Of a stretch of 32,690 nucleotides of DNA, positions 1-7,679 are shown in pieces. The DNA comes from Tolypothrix sp. FACHB-123 (lineage in GTDB: Bacteria; Cyanobacteriota; Cyanobacteriia; Cyanobacteriales; Nostocaceae). The translations under genes were made by a program, and so were the position numbers. The DNA is taken from positions 1 to 32,690 of the forward strand of contig NZ_JACJRE010000073.1 in assembly GCF_014697075.1 (NCBI RefSeq). The letters run 5' to 3'. Position 1 is the stretch's first letter. Each line of letters starts with the position of its first letter. Below the pieces are notes generated by a model. It searched no databases and was not told the origin of the DNA. It was given only the letters and a program-made list of their open reading frames with translations.

Positions 1-91
1 TATCAATTCCAATTCCTTTGAAATTAGCGATCGCTTGTGGGTGAAAAATCATCTTGACCCTGATGAGGAAAAACTACGGGTTTCAAGTTAG
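1..91 (+). CDS. 3' end of an unidentified gene (partial)
   Basis: From base 2 there is an open frame of 29 codons ending at TAG 89-91. It reads as a hydrophilic C-terminus (INSNSFEISDRLWVKNHLDP..., ending RVSS). The other two plus-strand frames are broken, and a HIP1 octamer lies inside. The piece is too short to assign a family. It runs tail to tail into the transposase fragment on the other strand, so it may itself be a broken end created by that insertion. Confidence 0.3.
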   Translation, partial: INSNSFEISDRLWVKNHLDPDEEKLRVSS

Positions 92-489
92 ACGAGGTTT
101 AAATGCGATGATGCTAAAGATATTTCAAATTTTTTCACCACATTTAAACTAATTGCTAAAAATATTGTATCTAGACCTTTTATAAATAATTTATCCATCA
201 CTCTGCCGAGTTTATCGTCGTTCAGATATTCTGGTTTGACTCCGGCTCCAATTAAATGCTCGCAAGCTATCGATTCAAAAAACTTGGGAAACATATACAA
301 TGGTTTTGAAACCATCCCCAATCCATTTAAAATCATTGCTTTTACTACATGTCCAGCACTAACTTTTTCTCCGGCTTCTGACCCGATTAAATTATTAATT
401 ATTGACACCAAACCAATTGAGTCTACTATTCCTGCCACTATACCCAAATGGTCAATATTCTTGATTTCAATATCTTTGATATTCAACAT
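88..489 (-). pseudogene. IS1634-like transposase, N-terminal DUF4277 fragment
   Basis: This 133-residue minus-strand frame matches the N-terminus of DUF4277/IS1634-type DDE transposases. It opens with an IDHLGIVAGIVDSIGLV-type segment, then VVKAMILNGLGMVSKPLYMFP, then a KLGRVMDKLF helix. Full-length members are about 500 residues or more. Here the reading frame ends right after the 'SLASSH' stretch, where the family normally goes on into the catalytic domain. The DDE core is therefore absent and the protein cannot transpose. I could not place terminal inverted repeats. It is a dead remnant and marks this flank as a site of past insertion. Confidence 0.75.
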
Positions 490-624
490 GATTGGAAAGT
501 AACTAAAACCATATCAGTTAAAATTTTCACATTTTTGGACAGCCTTTGTGCGATAAATTTCAGTTGCTTATACAAATACCTCTATCCACCCGAAAATTGA
601 ATCATTATTGAATTAAAAAACATG

Positions 625-663
625 AGGAAAGGAGAGGCTGCCAATGGCAGCCTCTCCTTTCCT
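625..663. terminator. perfect 19-bp hairpin (terminator-like palindrome)
   Basis: The left arm AGGAAAGGAGAGGCTGCCA (625-643) and the right arm 645-663 are exact reverse complements with a one-base centre. A run of ten or so C bases follows. There is no downstream T-run on the plus strand, so a classical intrinsic terminator is not proven. Such palindromes are common between Nostoc genes and may instead be an interspersed repeat. Confidence 0.4.
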
Positions 664-826
664 ACCCCCCCCCATATGAGAATGATTATTATTCTTTTGT
701 GACACAGATATCTGAACTTAATAGAAGTTATTCTTATTTAGCTGGAATAAGCTCTACTAGAAGCTAGTTCTTATGTACTATATATATCCGATTTTTTGGG
801 TGTGACAGTTCTGGGTGCGGAAGATA

Positions 827-860
827 GGCTATAGCGTTCGCGTAGCGTCTCGCAGAGAAG
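827..860. repeat. Nostoc-type interspersed repeat (GCGTTCGCGTAGCGTCTC core)
   Basis: The segment GGCTATAGCGTTCGCGTAGC followed by GTCTCGCAGAGAAG has the form of the short palindromic repeats scattered in Nostoc/Anabaena intergenic DNA. A related but different member lies at about 31091-31140. No coding role is seen. Confidence 0.45.
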
Positions 861-1088
861 TAATCTCCCCTGAAGCTGGGATTGCTTCCCTAAACTTCGT
901 TTCGGTCGCAATGACATTATCGGCGTTGCGTCAGTCTTATATAGTACAAAAGTTCGCTTTAAATGGTTAAAATATCAGAAAAACGCTGAAAATTCTTTGA
1001 TTTAAATGAAGTTTTATATATTTATTGAAAATTTATACTATCAATAGTATTAGGATATCAAAGGTAATAATTGATAAGTATTATATAT

Positions 1089-1177
1089 AACATAGATTCA
1101 GTACTTTTTACTCTTGCAGAACACCCATAATTTAGTGAGGAATACTTCCACTAAACAGCGAACTGAATCACTATGTT
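1089..1177. repeat. nested inverted repeat / possible structured RNA or MITE-like hairpin
   Basis: The outer arms are AACATAGATTCAGT (1089-1102) and ACTGAATCACTATGTT (1162-1177), complementary except for a two-base insertion in the right arm. Nested inside is a second hairpin: TTTAGT (1131-1136) with ACTAAA (1150-1155), and GGAA (1139-1142) with TTCC (1146-1149), loop TAC. The two arms together could fold as one long stem with a hairpin head. Whether this is a small mobile element, an untranslated leader structure or chance is not clear. Confidence 0.35.
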
Positions 1178-1459
1178 CAATATGTCAAATTCTTCTATAG
1201 AGCCAACTCCAGTCATCACAAACATCCATCATTAAGCAGAATTGTGACGTATATAACTAATGCCAAAACTAAGCGAACAATTGTCAGTACTGAAATAGAA
1301 GTGACGGGGCAAAATCTGCGAGCAATTGCTATGGGATAAGGTTTCGCTTGTAAGAAAGAAGCTATTAGCAGATCGATTGTTACCTGAACGTTAATGTGGA
1401 ACTGTCTCCAACGAAGATAGCAAGTTAAGTAACAAGGTGCAAAACAATGAAGTATTTAA

Positions 1460-1756
1460 CGAAAAGTAAAGTTACCTAAAACCTTCTTCCCTCTGTCTGG
1501 TCTCAAAGATGAATATTCAGTCCCACCTAAATTAGAGTCACAGAAAATAAAAATTATTACTTTAGCGATCGCTAAGGCAATAGTGCAAGTGCGAGGCAGC
1601 AAAATACAAACTTTCACTGATACGGAGGGTAACTATTTTTTGTCTGACTTCCAGGCAAGAAAAGGAACAATCCTAATTTTTGTCAATTAGGATTCCTATA
1701 GCAACCCAAAAGTGACTCTAACCGCTAGGAAGAAAACAACTGCCAATTTCAGATGA
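1460..1756 (+). pseudogene. relic of a CarboxypepD_reg-like gene
   Basis: The frame holding 1460-1756 reads like one Ig-like carboxypeptidase-regulatory repeat: AKAIVQVRGSKIQTFTDTEG, then NYFLSDF, then after an in-frame TAG (1688-1690) KVTLTARKKTTANF, ending at TGA 1754-1756. It aligns by eye to the middle repeat of the intact gene at 20484-21305 (KAIIKLRGSEIQTLTDDKGQ, YFLSGL, QVTLEPGKQQSLDF). Nucleotides 1574-1645 and 20868-20940 are clearly related. There is no start codon, one internal stop, and only one repeat remains. It lies just before the first eCIS gene in the same orientation. Confidence 0.7.
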
Positions 1757-1827
1757 GAGCCAAATATGCGAAGTCATTCCTATCAAACTAAAAACCAAAT
1801 CTACTAATGCTTTGAAAGGAAATAACC

Positions 1828-3429
1828 ATGCCCTATAGTTCACCTGGTATTTATGTCGAAGAAATCCCGTCGTTGATTCAACCGATCGCAGGAGTGGGAA
1901 CGACTACTGCTGCCTTCATCGGAGTTTTCCCCGATACCTTTAAGATTCCTACGATACCTCTAATTAATATAGAAAATGAGGAAATCACTGGGGGAAAAGA
2001 CACTAAAACTTACAAGCTGAAATATTTCCCAGTCGCTCAGAGTTCATTTGAGATTAAGGTCAACGATCAGATTGACCAAGGGGCGAAGTTATCCAATAAC
2101 GGTAGTGACTCTTCTGTAACACTCAGCGCAGTTCCACAGGAGGGGGCAAAGATTAGCATCACATACTTTTTATATGCCACCAAGGTGTCAAATGAGTTAA
2201 TTGGCCAAGGTGATGGGGTGATTACGGAATTCCAACTAAAAGGATATCCAGTCAGAGATCAAGATCATTTCTCTTTTAAGGTCGATGGTGTTCCAATTAA
2301 AAATGAAGATGTAACACTGAAAAACGATGATCAAAAGAAATTGGCGCTCGTTAAATTTAAAACAGCCCCACCGAAGGGACAGACAGTAACAGGGGACTAT
2401 GCGATTCAATTTCCTGATTTTATATCTGTAACAGAGAAAGAGGTGAAATTATGTACTAGCTTTACCGAATTCAAGAAATTCTTCGGAGACTTTTCTATAG
2501 ATCCGGGGCAACAACAACTTGCTCATGCCGTTTATGGCTTCTTTAATAACGGCGGGACTCGCTGCTATGTGACGCGAGTAAAGGATAAGAAAGATATTAA
2601 GGATGTGTTAACTGAGCTTGAGGTAATTGATGAGATATCCCTCGTCGTAGCCCCTGGAATTACTGACCCGTCTGCTCGCAATAACATCATCGATCACTGC
2701 AAGGAGAAAACAGGAGATCGCTTCGCTATCTTTGACAGTGAGGAAAATGCTGATGCAAATAATGCGGCTAGTTTTAATCTTGTTGAGTCTGATTACGCCG
2801 CTTTGTATTTCCCCTGGATTCAAGTCTTTGACCCCGCAACTAAAGCAAAAAACCCTAACGGAAACGGTTTAATTTTTGTCCCACCAAGCGGTCACATTGC
2901 CGGAATTTATGCTCGCGTCGATGCTCAGCGAGGTATTCACAAAGCACCTGCAAATGAAGTTGTGTCTGGAGCAGTGGGAGTGGAAAAAGCGATTAGTAAA
3001 AATCAGCAGGATGGACTAAATTCCAAAGGAATTAACTGTATTAGGGTGTTCAACAGCACCATAAAAGTCTGGGGAGCGCGTACCCTCAGTAAAAGCAATG
3101 AATTGCGGTACATTAATGTACGCCGTACATTACTATTTCTGCGCGAATCTATCGACGAAGGTACACAATGGGCTGTTTTTGAACCAAATAATCCTGCACT
3201 CTGGCAAAAAATTAAGCGCAATGTTTCTGACTTCCTGCTTGTTCAATGGCGTGCAGGGGCATTGTTTGGGAATACAGAGCGGGAGGCATTTTACGTAAAG
3301 TGTGATGCTGAAACTAACCCTCCAACAGAAGTCGCTTTAGGCAAGGTAATTGCAGAAGTCGGCGTTTCCATCGTCCGTCCGGCAGAATTTGTTATCTTCC
3401 GCATCAGTCAAACTACTTTACCAAGCTAA
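1828..3429 (+). CDS. contractile tail sheath protein 1 (Afp2/Cis2-like)
   Basis: This encodes the 533-residue main sheath subunit, which polymerises around the tube and contracts to drive it. The N-terminus SSPGIYVEEIPSLIQPIAGV is the conserved sheath linker. An insertion domain follows at about residues 30-210, then FFNNGGTRCYVTRV. The C-terminal sheath core has GHIAGIYARVDAQRGIHKAPAN, WGARTLS, YINVRRTLLFLRESI and REAFYVKCDAETNPP. Strand exchange through the N- and C-terminal arms is known for this family. GAAAGGA lies eight bases before the ATG. It is the first gene of the block and sits 16 bp before the second sheath gene, as usual in eCIS loci. Confidence 0.95.
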   Translation: MPYSSPGIYVEEIPSLIQPIAGVGTTTAAFIGVFPDTFKIPTIPLINIENEEITGGKDTKTYKLKYFPVAQSSFEIKVNDQIDQGAKLSNNGSDSSVTLSAVPQEGAKISITYFLYATKVSNELIGQGDGVITEFQLKGYPVRDQDHFSFKVDGVPIKNEDVTLKNDDQKKLALVKFKTAPPKGQTVTGDYAIQFPDFISVTEKEVKLCTSFTEFKKFFGDFSIDPGQQQLAHAVYGFFNNGGTRCYVTRVKDKKDIKDVLTELEVIDEISLVVAPGITDPSARNNIIDHCKEKTGDRFAIFDSEENADANNAASFNLVESDYAALYFPWIQVFDPATKAKNPNGNGLIFVPPSGHIAGIYARVDAQRGIHKAPANEVVSGAVGVEKAISKNQQDGLNSKGINCIRVFNSTIKVWGARTLSKSNELRYINVRRTLLFLRESIDEGTQWAVFEPNNPALWQKIKRNVSDFLLVQWRAGALFGNTEREAFYVKCDAETNPPTEVALGKVIAEVGVSIVRPAEFVIFRISQTTLPS

Positions 3430-3445
3430 TTGTTGGAGTTGATTT

Positions 3446-4591
3446 ATGAAAGCTCCTGGTGTCTATCTAGAGGAGATATTTCTCAAGCCAGAAATCATTT
3501 TGCCAACTGGTGTTCCGGGATTTGTTGGGTTTGCAACTGCAAATAAACCTGAAAATCAAAAAGATGGTGTCGTACAGTTGTACCGAAAACAAGAGTTAGA
3601 TGATAAATTAAACTTTCCAGAGGATGGTTACCTCAAAGCATCAGTCATCGGTTTCTTTGATAATGGTGGAACTCGCTGCTATATTGCTTTTGCTGACCCA
3701 AATATTGCTAAACAGGAAGCTTTGAAGAATGCAATCAAAGCCTTGGCACCGATAACTGACATCGACCTAATGGCATTTCCCGATGCTATGAAGCCCTTGA
3801 CGAAGGATGCAGTTCTTGACGAGAAAGCAGTTCTTGACATGCAACGGAGTCTGATTCAAGACTGTACCGACCAAGGCGATCGCTTTGCAATTTTAGACTC
3901 TCTTCCTGGCAAAACATCTGAGTCAGTATTAACCCAATGCAACGCTATTAAAGAAAACCAAAGCCAACAAAAACCAGTGAACGGGTCGCTTTATTATCCT
4001 TGGCTGCAAAACGCCCAAGGTCGATGGGTACCACCCTGCGGTCACATTGCTGGGATTTTTGCACGTAGCGATCGCGCTCGTGGTGTGTTCAAAGCTCCAG
4101 CCAATGAAGAAATTCGTGATGCTGTCAATCTCCAAGTCCTGATTGACAATTCAGATCAAGGGGGCTTGAATGCACAAGGCATCAATTGCTTGCTGGCTTT
4201 TCCAGGTCGAGGTATTCGAGTTTGGGGCGCACGCACTCTCAGCAGCGACAGCAACTGGCGCTATATCAATGTCCGTCGCCTTTTTATCACCATCAAACGC
4301 TGGATTGACTTGAATATGCTTTGGGCTGCCTTTGAGCCTAATACTCCCCAATTATGGGTACGTATTCAGCGAGAATTGAGTGGCTATTTAACTCAACTTT
4401 GGCGAGCCGGTGCCCTCAAGGGAGAAACTCCCGAACAGGCTTTTTACGTAAAATGCGATGCCGAAATCAACCCACCAGCAAGTCGTGAGATAGGAAATGT
4501 GTTCACTGAAATTGGTTTTGCACCCAGTTCACCCGCCGAATTTATCTTTGTGCGTATTACTCACCGCGCAAATACTACTGAGATAAGTTGA
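3446..4591 (+). CDS. contractile tail sheath protein 2 (Afp3/Afp4-like)
   Basis: This 381-residue sheath paralog begins KAPGVYLEEIFLKPEIILPTG and carries the same signature blocks as its upstream neighbour: FFDNGGTRCYIAFADP, GHIAGIFARSDRARGVFKAPAN, WGARTLSSDSNWRYINVRRL and EQAFYVKCDAEINPPASREI. It lacks most of the N-terminal insertion domain, which accounts for the 150-residue difference. In Afp/PVC systems the extra sheath paralogs form the baseplate-proximal ring or specialised layers; that role is inferred here from paralogy. TTGGAG at 3432-3437 acts as the ribosome binding site. Confidence 0.93.
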   Translation: MKAPGVYLEEIFLKPEIILPTGVPGFVGFATANKPENQKDGVVQLYRKQELDDKLNFPEDGYLKASVIGFFDNGGTRCYIAFADPNIAKQEALKNAIKALAPITDIDLMAFPDAMKPLTKDAVLDEKAVLDMQRSLIQDCTDQGDRFAILDSLPGKTSESVLTQCNAIKENQSQQKPVNGSLYYPWLQNAQGRWVPPCGHIAGIFARSDRARGVFKAPANEEIRDAVNLQVLIDNSDQGGLNAQGINCLLAFPGRGIRVWGARTLSSDSNWRYINVRRLFITIKRWIDLNMLWAAFEPNTPQLWVRIQRELSGYLTQLWRAGALKGETPEQAFYVKCDAEINPPASREIGNVFTEIGFAPSSPAEFIFVRITHRANTTEIS

Positions 4592-4655
4592 TTCACGTTT
4601 AATTACTGTAAAAAATTTCCCTGCCAAACTGAATTAGTTAACAAGGAGAATCATC

Positions 4656-5084
4656 ATGCCCGATCCATACCGTGGTTACAATTTTCTAGTTGAAATTGAT
4701 GGTATTACTGAAGCTGGTTTTCAAGAGTGTAGTGGATTGGATAGCAGCACTGATGCAGTAGACTATCGGGTAGGAAGCGACCCCAATCATGTACGCAAGC
4801 TGACAGGATTAAACAAATTTTCCCCCATCACCCTGAAGCGTGGCATCACAGATTCTGATGCTCTCTGGAATTGGCGGCAGAAGGTGGTTGATGGGAGGTC
4901 TGACACTGAAACACGGAAAAATATCTCGATTGTTTTACTGAACGAAGCTCGCCAAGAGAAATGGCGCTGGAATCTTCGGCGAGCTTGGCCCTCGAAGTAT
5001 ACCGCACCTACATTCAATGCCACCAGTAATGATGTAGCGGTGGAAACTCTAGAAATTACTCATGAGGAAATAGTTAAAGCTTAG
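4656..5084 (+). CDS. inner tube protein 1 (gp19/Hcp-fold, Afp1-like)
   Basis: This encodes a 142-residue tube subunit with the gp19-type opening DPYRGYNFLVEIDGITEAGF and the conserved ECSGLDSSTDAVDYRVG turn. KLTGLNKFSPITLKRGITD and the LWNWRQKVVDG helix follow. It forms the hexameric rings of the rigid tube that the sheath pushes into the target. AAGGAG lies nine bases before the ATG. A second, diverged tube gene is at 5714; two or three tube paralogs per locus is normal for eCIS, one forming the shaft and one the baseplate-proximal ring. Confidence 0.93.
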   Translation: MPDPYRGYNFLVEIDGITEAGFQECSGLDSSTDAVDYRVGSDPNHVRKLTGLNKFSPITLKRGITDSDALWNWRQKVVDGRSDTETRKNISIVLLNEARQEKWRWNLRRAWPSKYTAPTFNATSNDVAVETLEITHEEIVKA

Positions 5085-5166
5085 GAAATCCTGGTTAAAA
5101 CCACTACTTCTTCACAAAAAGCCAGAGCCAACAATGTGGTAACAATTGCTATCTTGTACAAGCCTT

Positions 5167-5529
5167 ATGCTCCAGACTGAATTTCTGTTCACCTTGCCAC
5201 TAGGTTATGTAGATACCGAAGGCAATATGCATAAAGAGGGCGTGATGCGTCTGGCAACAGCCTTGGATGAAATTGCACCCCTTAAAGATACCCGTGTCCG
5301 CAGTAACCAAGGATACCTGCTAATCATTCTGCTATCGCGGGTGATTACCAAGCTAGGAACGCTGGAATATATCAATCCCAAGGTGATAGAAGGCTTGTAC
5401 GCTGCGGATTTGGCGTATTTACAAGACCTTTATTGCCGCATCAATCAAAATGGACACAATCTGGTGCGAACCCAATGTCCCCACTGTGAGCAAGAGTTTG
5501 AATTGGAACTCAATAGCATGGGGGAGTAA
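5167..5529 (+). CDS. tail assembly chaperone-like protein (P2 gpE / Mu gp41-type)
   Basis: This is a 120-residue soluble protein starting MLQTEFLFTLPLGYVD. The frame is also open to a TTG at 5146, but the ATG at 5167 begins exactly where the conserved beta-strand starts, so I prefer it. The arrangement of an initial beta-hairpin ('LPLGYVDTEGNMHKEGVMR'), helices, then INPKVIEGLYAADLAYLQDL resembles phage tail-assembly chaperones of the Phage_TAC/gpE class. A CPHC motif near the C-terminus is odd for these. The gene ends ATG GGG GAG TAA, and the DUF6760 frame lies in the -1 frame across this run of Gs. Position after sheath and tube matches P2 gene E. The chaperone role is inferred. Confidence 0.65.
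   Translation: MLQTEFLFTLPLGYVDTEGNMHKEGVMRLATALDEIAPLKDTRVRSNQGYLLIILLSRVITKLGTLEYINPKVIEGLYAADLAYLQDLYCRINQNGHNLVRTQCPHCEQEFELELNSMGE
5520..5526 (+). promoter_or_regulatory. candidate -1 ribosomal frameshift site (GGGGGAG)
   Basis: The last codons of the chaperone-like gene read ATG GGG GAG TAA. Sliding back one base in the run of five Gs (5520-5524) leaves the stop and continues GGA GTA ACT TGC TAC into the DUF6760 frame with no further stop until 5685-5687. The downstream frame has no ATG, GTG or TTG that could start it before its conserved core. Programmed -1 shifts in tail chaperone genes at this map position are established for phages lambda and P2; its use here is inference from frame geometry. 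Confidence 0.45.
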
Positions 5530-5687
5530 CTTGCTACCCCCTTGAAAGGCTGTACGAGGAGGTAGCATATATTGCTTACCACTTTCATTGGTCTCCCGAA
5601 CAGGTGTTGGCTTTGGAACATCCAGATCGCCTGCAATGGGTAGCCCAAATCGCCAAGATTAATAAACGTTTTAACGAACAAGGTTAA
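5523..5687 (+). CDS. DUF6760 / P2 GpE-like extension, no own canonical start
   Basis: About 54 codons in the -1 frame relative to the preceding gene encode LERLYEEVAYIAYHFHWSPE, then VLALEHPDRLQWVAQIAKIN. This matches small DUF6760-type proteins found in cyanobacterial eCIS loci, and by eye also the P2 GpE pattern (an 'IA..FHWsp' segment followed by an 'L..W' helix). The frame opens after a TAG at 5514-5516 and contains no ATG, GTG or TTG before residue HW. The only initiation options are CTG 5550 or ATT 5571, the latter eight bases after GAGGAGG (5556-5562). Production as an extension of the upstream chaperone by a -1 frameshift is the simplest reading. An indel mutation is the alternative. 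Confidence 0.65.
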   Translation, partial: GVTCYPLERLYEEVAYIAYHFHWSPEQVLALEHPDRLQWVAQIAKINKRFNEQG

Positions 5688-5713
5688 TTAACATCTAGGA
5701 GATTTATGTAACT

Positions 5714-6157
5714 ATGGCTTCATCTGACCCCTATCAAGTATTTAACTTTCTCATTGAAATTGAGGGGCTTGTGATTGGCGGTTTTTCTGAGTGCAGTGGC
5801 TTGCAAGTGGAAACCGAACTTTTTGAATATCGTGAAGGGGGGCTGAATGAATATATGCATAACTTTGTTGGATCAACAAAATATACACCCCTAGTCCTGA
5901 AACACGGTCTCACATCAAATGATGGACTGTGGAAATGGCATCAGGAAATAGTCAGTCAGGGTTTAAACCAGGGAATTAAGCGTCGTAATGGCACGATTTA
6001 TCTGTTAGATCAACAGAGAAACATGGCAAAGGTGTGGAATTTCAAACAAGCCTTTCCCTATAAATGGACTGGACCAGAACTGCGGGCAGATTCTAGCGAA
6101 GTCGCTTTTGCAAGTGTGGAATTAGTTCATCGGGGTCTGAACCAAGTCCCCGCATAA
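5714..6157 (+). CDS. inner tube protein 2 (gp19/Hcp-fold, Afp5-like)
   Basis: This 147-residue tube paralog has the same fold signature as the product of 4656-5084: DPYQVFNFLIEIEGLVIGGF, ECSGLQVETELFEYREGG, a KYTPLVLKHGLTSNDGLWKW block and the C-terminal VAFASVELVHRGL strand. Its position just before the Afp6-slot protein and the LysM baseplate gene suggests the baseplate-proximal tube ring. AGGAG at 5697-5701 precedes a decoy ATG-TAA (5706-5711); the ATG at 5714 is the real start because the conserved DPYQVFNF begins there. Confidence 0.92.
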   Translation: MASSDPYQVFNFLIEIEGLVIGGFSECSGLQVETELFEYREGGLNEYMHNFVGSTKYTPLVLKHGLTSNDGLWKWHQEIVSQGLNQGIKRRNGTIYLLDQQRNMAKVWNFKQAFPYKWTGPELRADSSEVAFASVELVHRGLNQVPA

Positions 6158-6179
6158 AATCCCTTACTTTGAGTTTTCT

Positions 6180-7679
6180 ATGTCAGACGAACCCAAGCAT
6201 ACTACTCAAACAAATGAAATCTTACAGTCTAGTGCCTTGATCCAACGCCTTGACAGACGGCGTACTCAACCAAGCGGCTTAATTAATACAAGTCAATCTC
6301 AAAGAAGTTCGCCACGGCTGCCGGCAACAATGGTACAGCGTTTTGCTCTGCTAGAACAAATACAAACTCGTTACGGTGTGTCTAATAACAGTTCCGGGAC
6401 TGGTACAGAATTGATGTTTATCTCTCCATTGCCAAAAACAACGGGAGAACAGGTCAATACCTTTACTAGTGAGGCGGCGAGTTTGTCTCCCAAAGGCTCG
6501 GCGAATACACAACCAGGAACATCAACACTTAGCTCTACTAGCAACCAAGCGCCTACAGCAAAATTTCGCATTAGTCGTAAGGCTGTACCTTTGGAATATG
6601 AGTCTTTTCCATCCAAGGGAGCTTCTGAGCCGTTATCCTCATCAACACAACCTAGCAATGAAGAAACGTTTCCGTCTGATTCTTCGATGATTCCACTTAA
6701 ACGAATTAGTAATAACGATACCAAAACTTCAGCAATAAATTCTGAAATTCCTAGCAATTCTCAAGATTTACTAACAGCCCGTGAAATACCTCTCCAGGTA
6801 GATGCTTCAACTAGTCCCAAAGCTCTGGGTAACTCGTCTTTGGTAATGCGAAAGGCAACAAATGAAAACTTAGAGGAAGAAATCCAACGACAGCCCATAC
6901 TCAGGGCTAAACCCTTAGCAAACAACATCCAAAGCCCAACTCAGATATTCAGTTCAGCACCAGCTGAAGCCAATAGCCCTTTGGTGTTACGAAAGGCAAC
7001 AAATGAAAACTTAGAGGAAGAAATCCAACGACAGCCCATACTCAGGGCTAAACCCTTAGCAAACAACATCCAAAGCCCAACTCAGATATTCAGTTCAGCA
7101 CCAGATGAAGCCAATAGCCCTTTGGTGTTACGAAAGGCAACAAATGAAAACTTAGAGGAAGAAATCCAACGACAGCCCATACTCAGGGCTAAACCCTTAG
7201 CAAACAACATCCAAAGCCCAACTCAGATATTCAGTTCAGCACCAGATGAAGCCAATAGCCCTTTGGTGTTGCGAAAGGCAACAAATGAAAACTTAGAGGA
7301 GGAAATCCAACGACAGCCAGAACAGGTTGCAGTCTCAAGGGAAATTCCAGGCAATATGGCATCTTTACCACAGTCAACAATGGTTTGGCGTAAAAGCTCC
7401 CAGTTTGCAACACCAGGAAATAATTTTTCAGATGCAAGCAACGGTGGAACAAACAACTCCTTCCCATTAGCAATTACTCCAGTGCATCACAACGCGATCG
7501 CCCGCCAAACAGCCCCAATGTCTAGGACTATACCTATGTCTAACCCTACCATGTCAATGCCCAGACAAGCAGCAATGCCAGTCCCTGAAATTAATGTGGC
7601 AGAAATAGCTGAACAAGTTAGCCGTCTTCTTTGCCGTCAATTAACAGTGGAACGGGAGCGGAGGGGAATGAGAAAATGA
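6180..7679 (+). CDS. repeat-rich eCIS protein in the Afp6 position (499 aa)
   Basis: The N-terminal two thirds are Ser/Thr/Asn/Gln/Pro-rich and probably disordered. Residues about 221-380 hold three and a bit near-identical 47-residue units (RKATNENLEEEIQRQP core, then ILRAKPLANN, then SPTQIFSSAP). The only segment that looks folded is the C-terminal helix INVAEIAEQVSRLLCRQLTV followed by ERERRG, a short helical tail I associate with Afp6-slot proteins of eCIS loci. No signal peptide or membrane segment is seen. It overlaps the LysM gene by four bases (ATGA), so the two are translationally coupled. The function is unknown. A tape-measure, linker or fibre-like spacer role is possible since none of the other genes fills that slot. 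Confidence 0.6.
   Translation: MSDEPKHTTQTNEILQSSALIQRLDRRRTQPSGLINTSQSQRSSPRLPATMVQRFALLEQIQTRYGVSNNSSGTGTELMFISPLPKTTGEQVNTFTSEAASLSPKGSANTQPGTSTLSSTSNQAPTAKFRISRKAVPLEYESFPSKGASEPLSSSTQPSNEETFPSDSSMIPLKRISNNDTKTSAINSEIPSNSQDLLTAREIPLQVDASTSPKALGNSSLVMRKATNENLEEEIQRQPILRAKPLANNIQSPTQIFSSAPAEANSPLVLRKATNENLEEEIQRQPILRAKPLANNIQSPTQIFSSAPDEANSPLVLRKATNENLEEEIQRQPILRAKPLANNIQSPTQIFSSAPDEANSPLVLRKATNENLEEEIQRQPEQVAVSREIPGNMASLPQSTMVWRKSSQFATPGNNFSDASNGGTNNSFPLAITPVHHNAIARQTAPMSRTIPMSNPTMSMPRQAAMPVPEINVAEIAEQVSRLLCRQLTVERERRGMRK
6839..7318 (+). repeat. 141-bp in-frame tandem repeats (3.4 copies)
   Basis: Units start at 6839, 6980, 7121 and 7262 (exact 141-bp period), the last broken off after about 57 bases. 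Copies 2 and 3 appear identical over the full unit, and copy 1 differs at only a few bases near its start and end (GTAATG versus GTGTTA; GCTGAAGCC versus GATGAAGCC). Such identity means recent duplication or ongoing homogenisation. Copy number should vary between strains and could be mis-assembled from short reads. Confidence 0.95.

Larger units (their letters stand above)
490..1827. other. 1.3-kb degenerate region before the eCIS operon
   Basis: There is no intact gene here. In order it holds: a 19-bp perfect hairpin followed by a C-run (625-670); a Nostoc-type interspersed repeat (827-860); an AT-rich stretch; a nested inverted repeat (1089-1177); short broken frames, including a start at 1182 that stops at 1233-1235 and a frame at about 1238-1340 containing an 'EVTGQNL' segment like an IPT/TIG domain; and a clear relic of a CarboxypepD_reg gene (1460-1756). 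A promoter for the following operon must lie in or downstream of this region, but I could not identify a convincing -35/-10 pair. A Shine-Dalgarno sequence GAAAGGA lies at 1814-1820. Confidence 0.6.

Noticed and set aside
678-696. Fur-box-like sequence GAGAATGATTATTATTCTT
   Set aside because: It matches the 19-bp Fur consensus at 14 positions by hand count, but the region is AT-rich and no gene start lies close downstream. Not listed as an operator.
7631-7675. Earlier TTG start for the LysM protein
   Set aside because: It would overlap the upstream gene by 49 bases; ATG 7676 has a strong Shine-Dalgarno sequence and the ATGA overlap.
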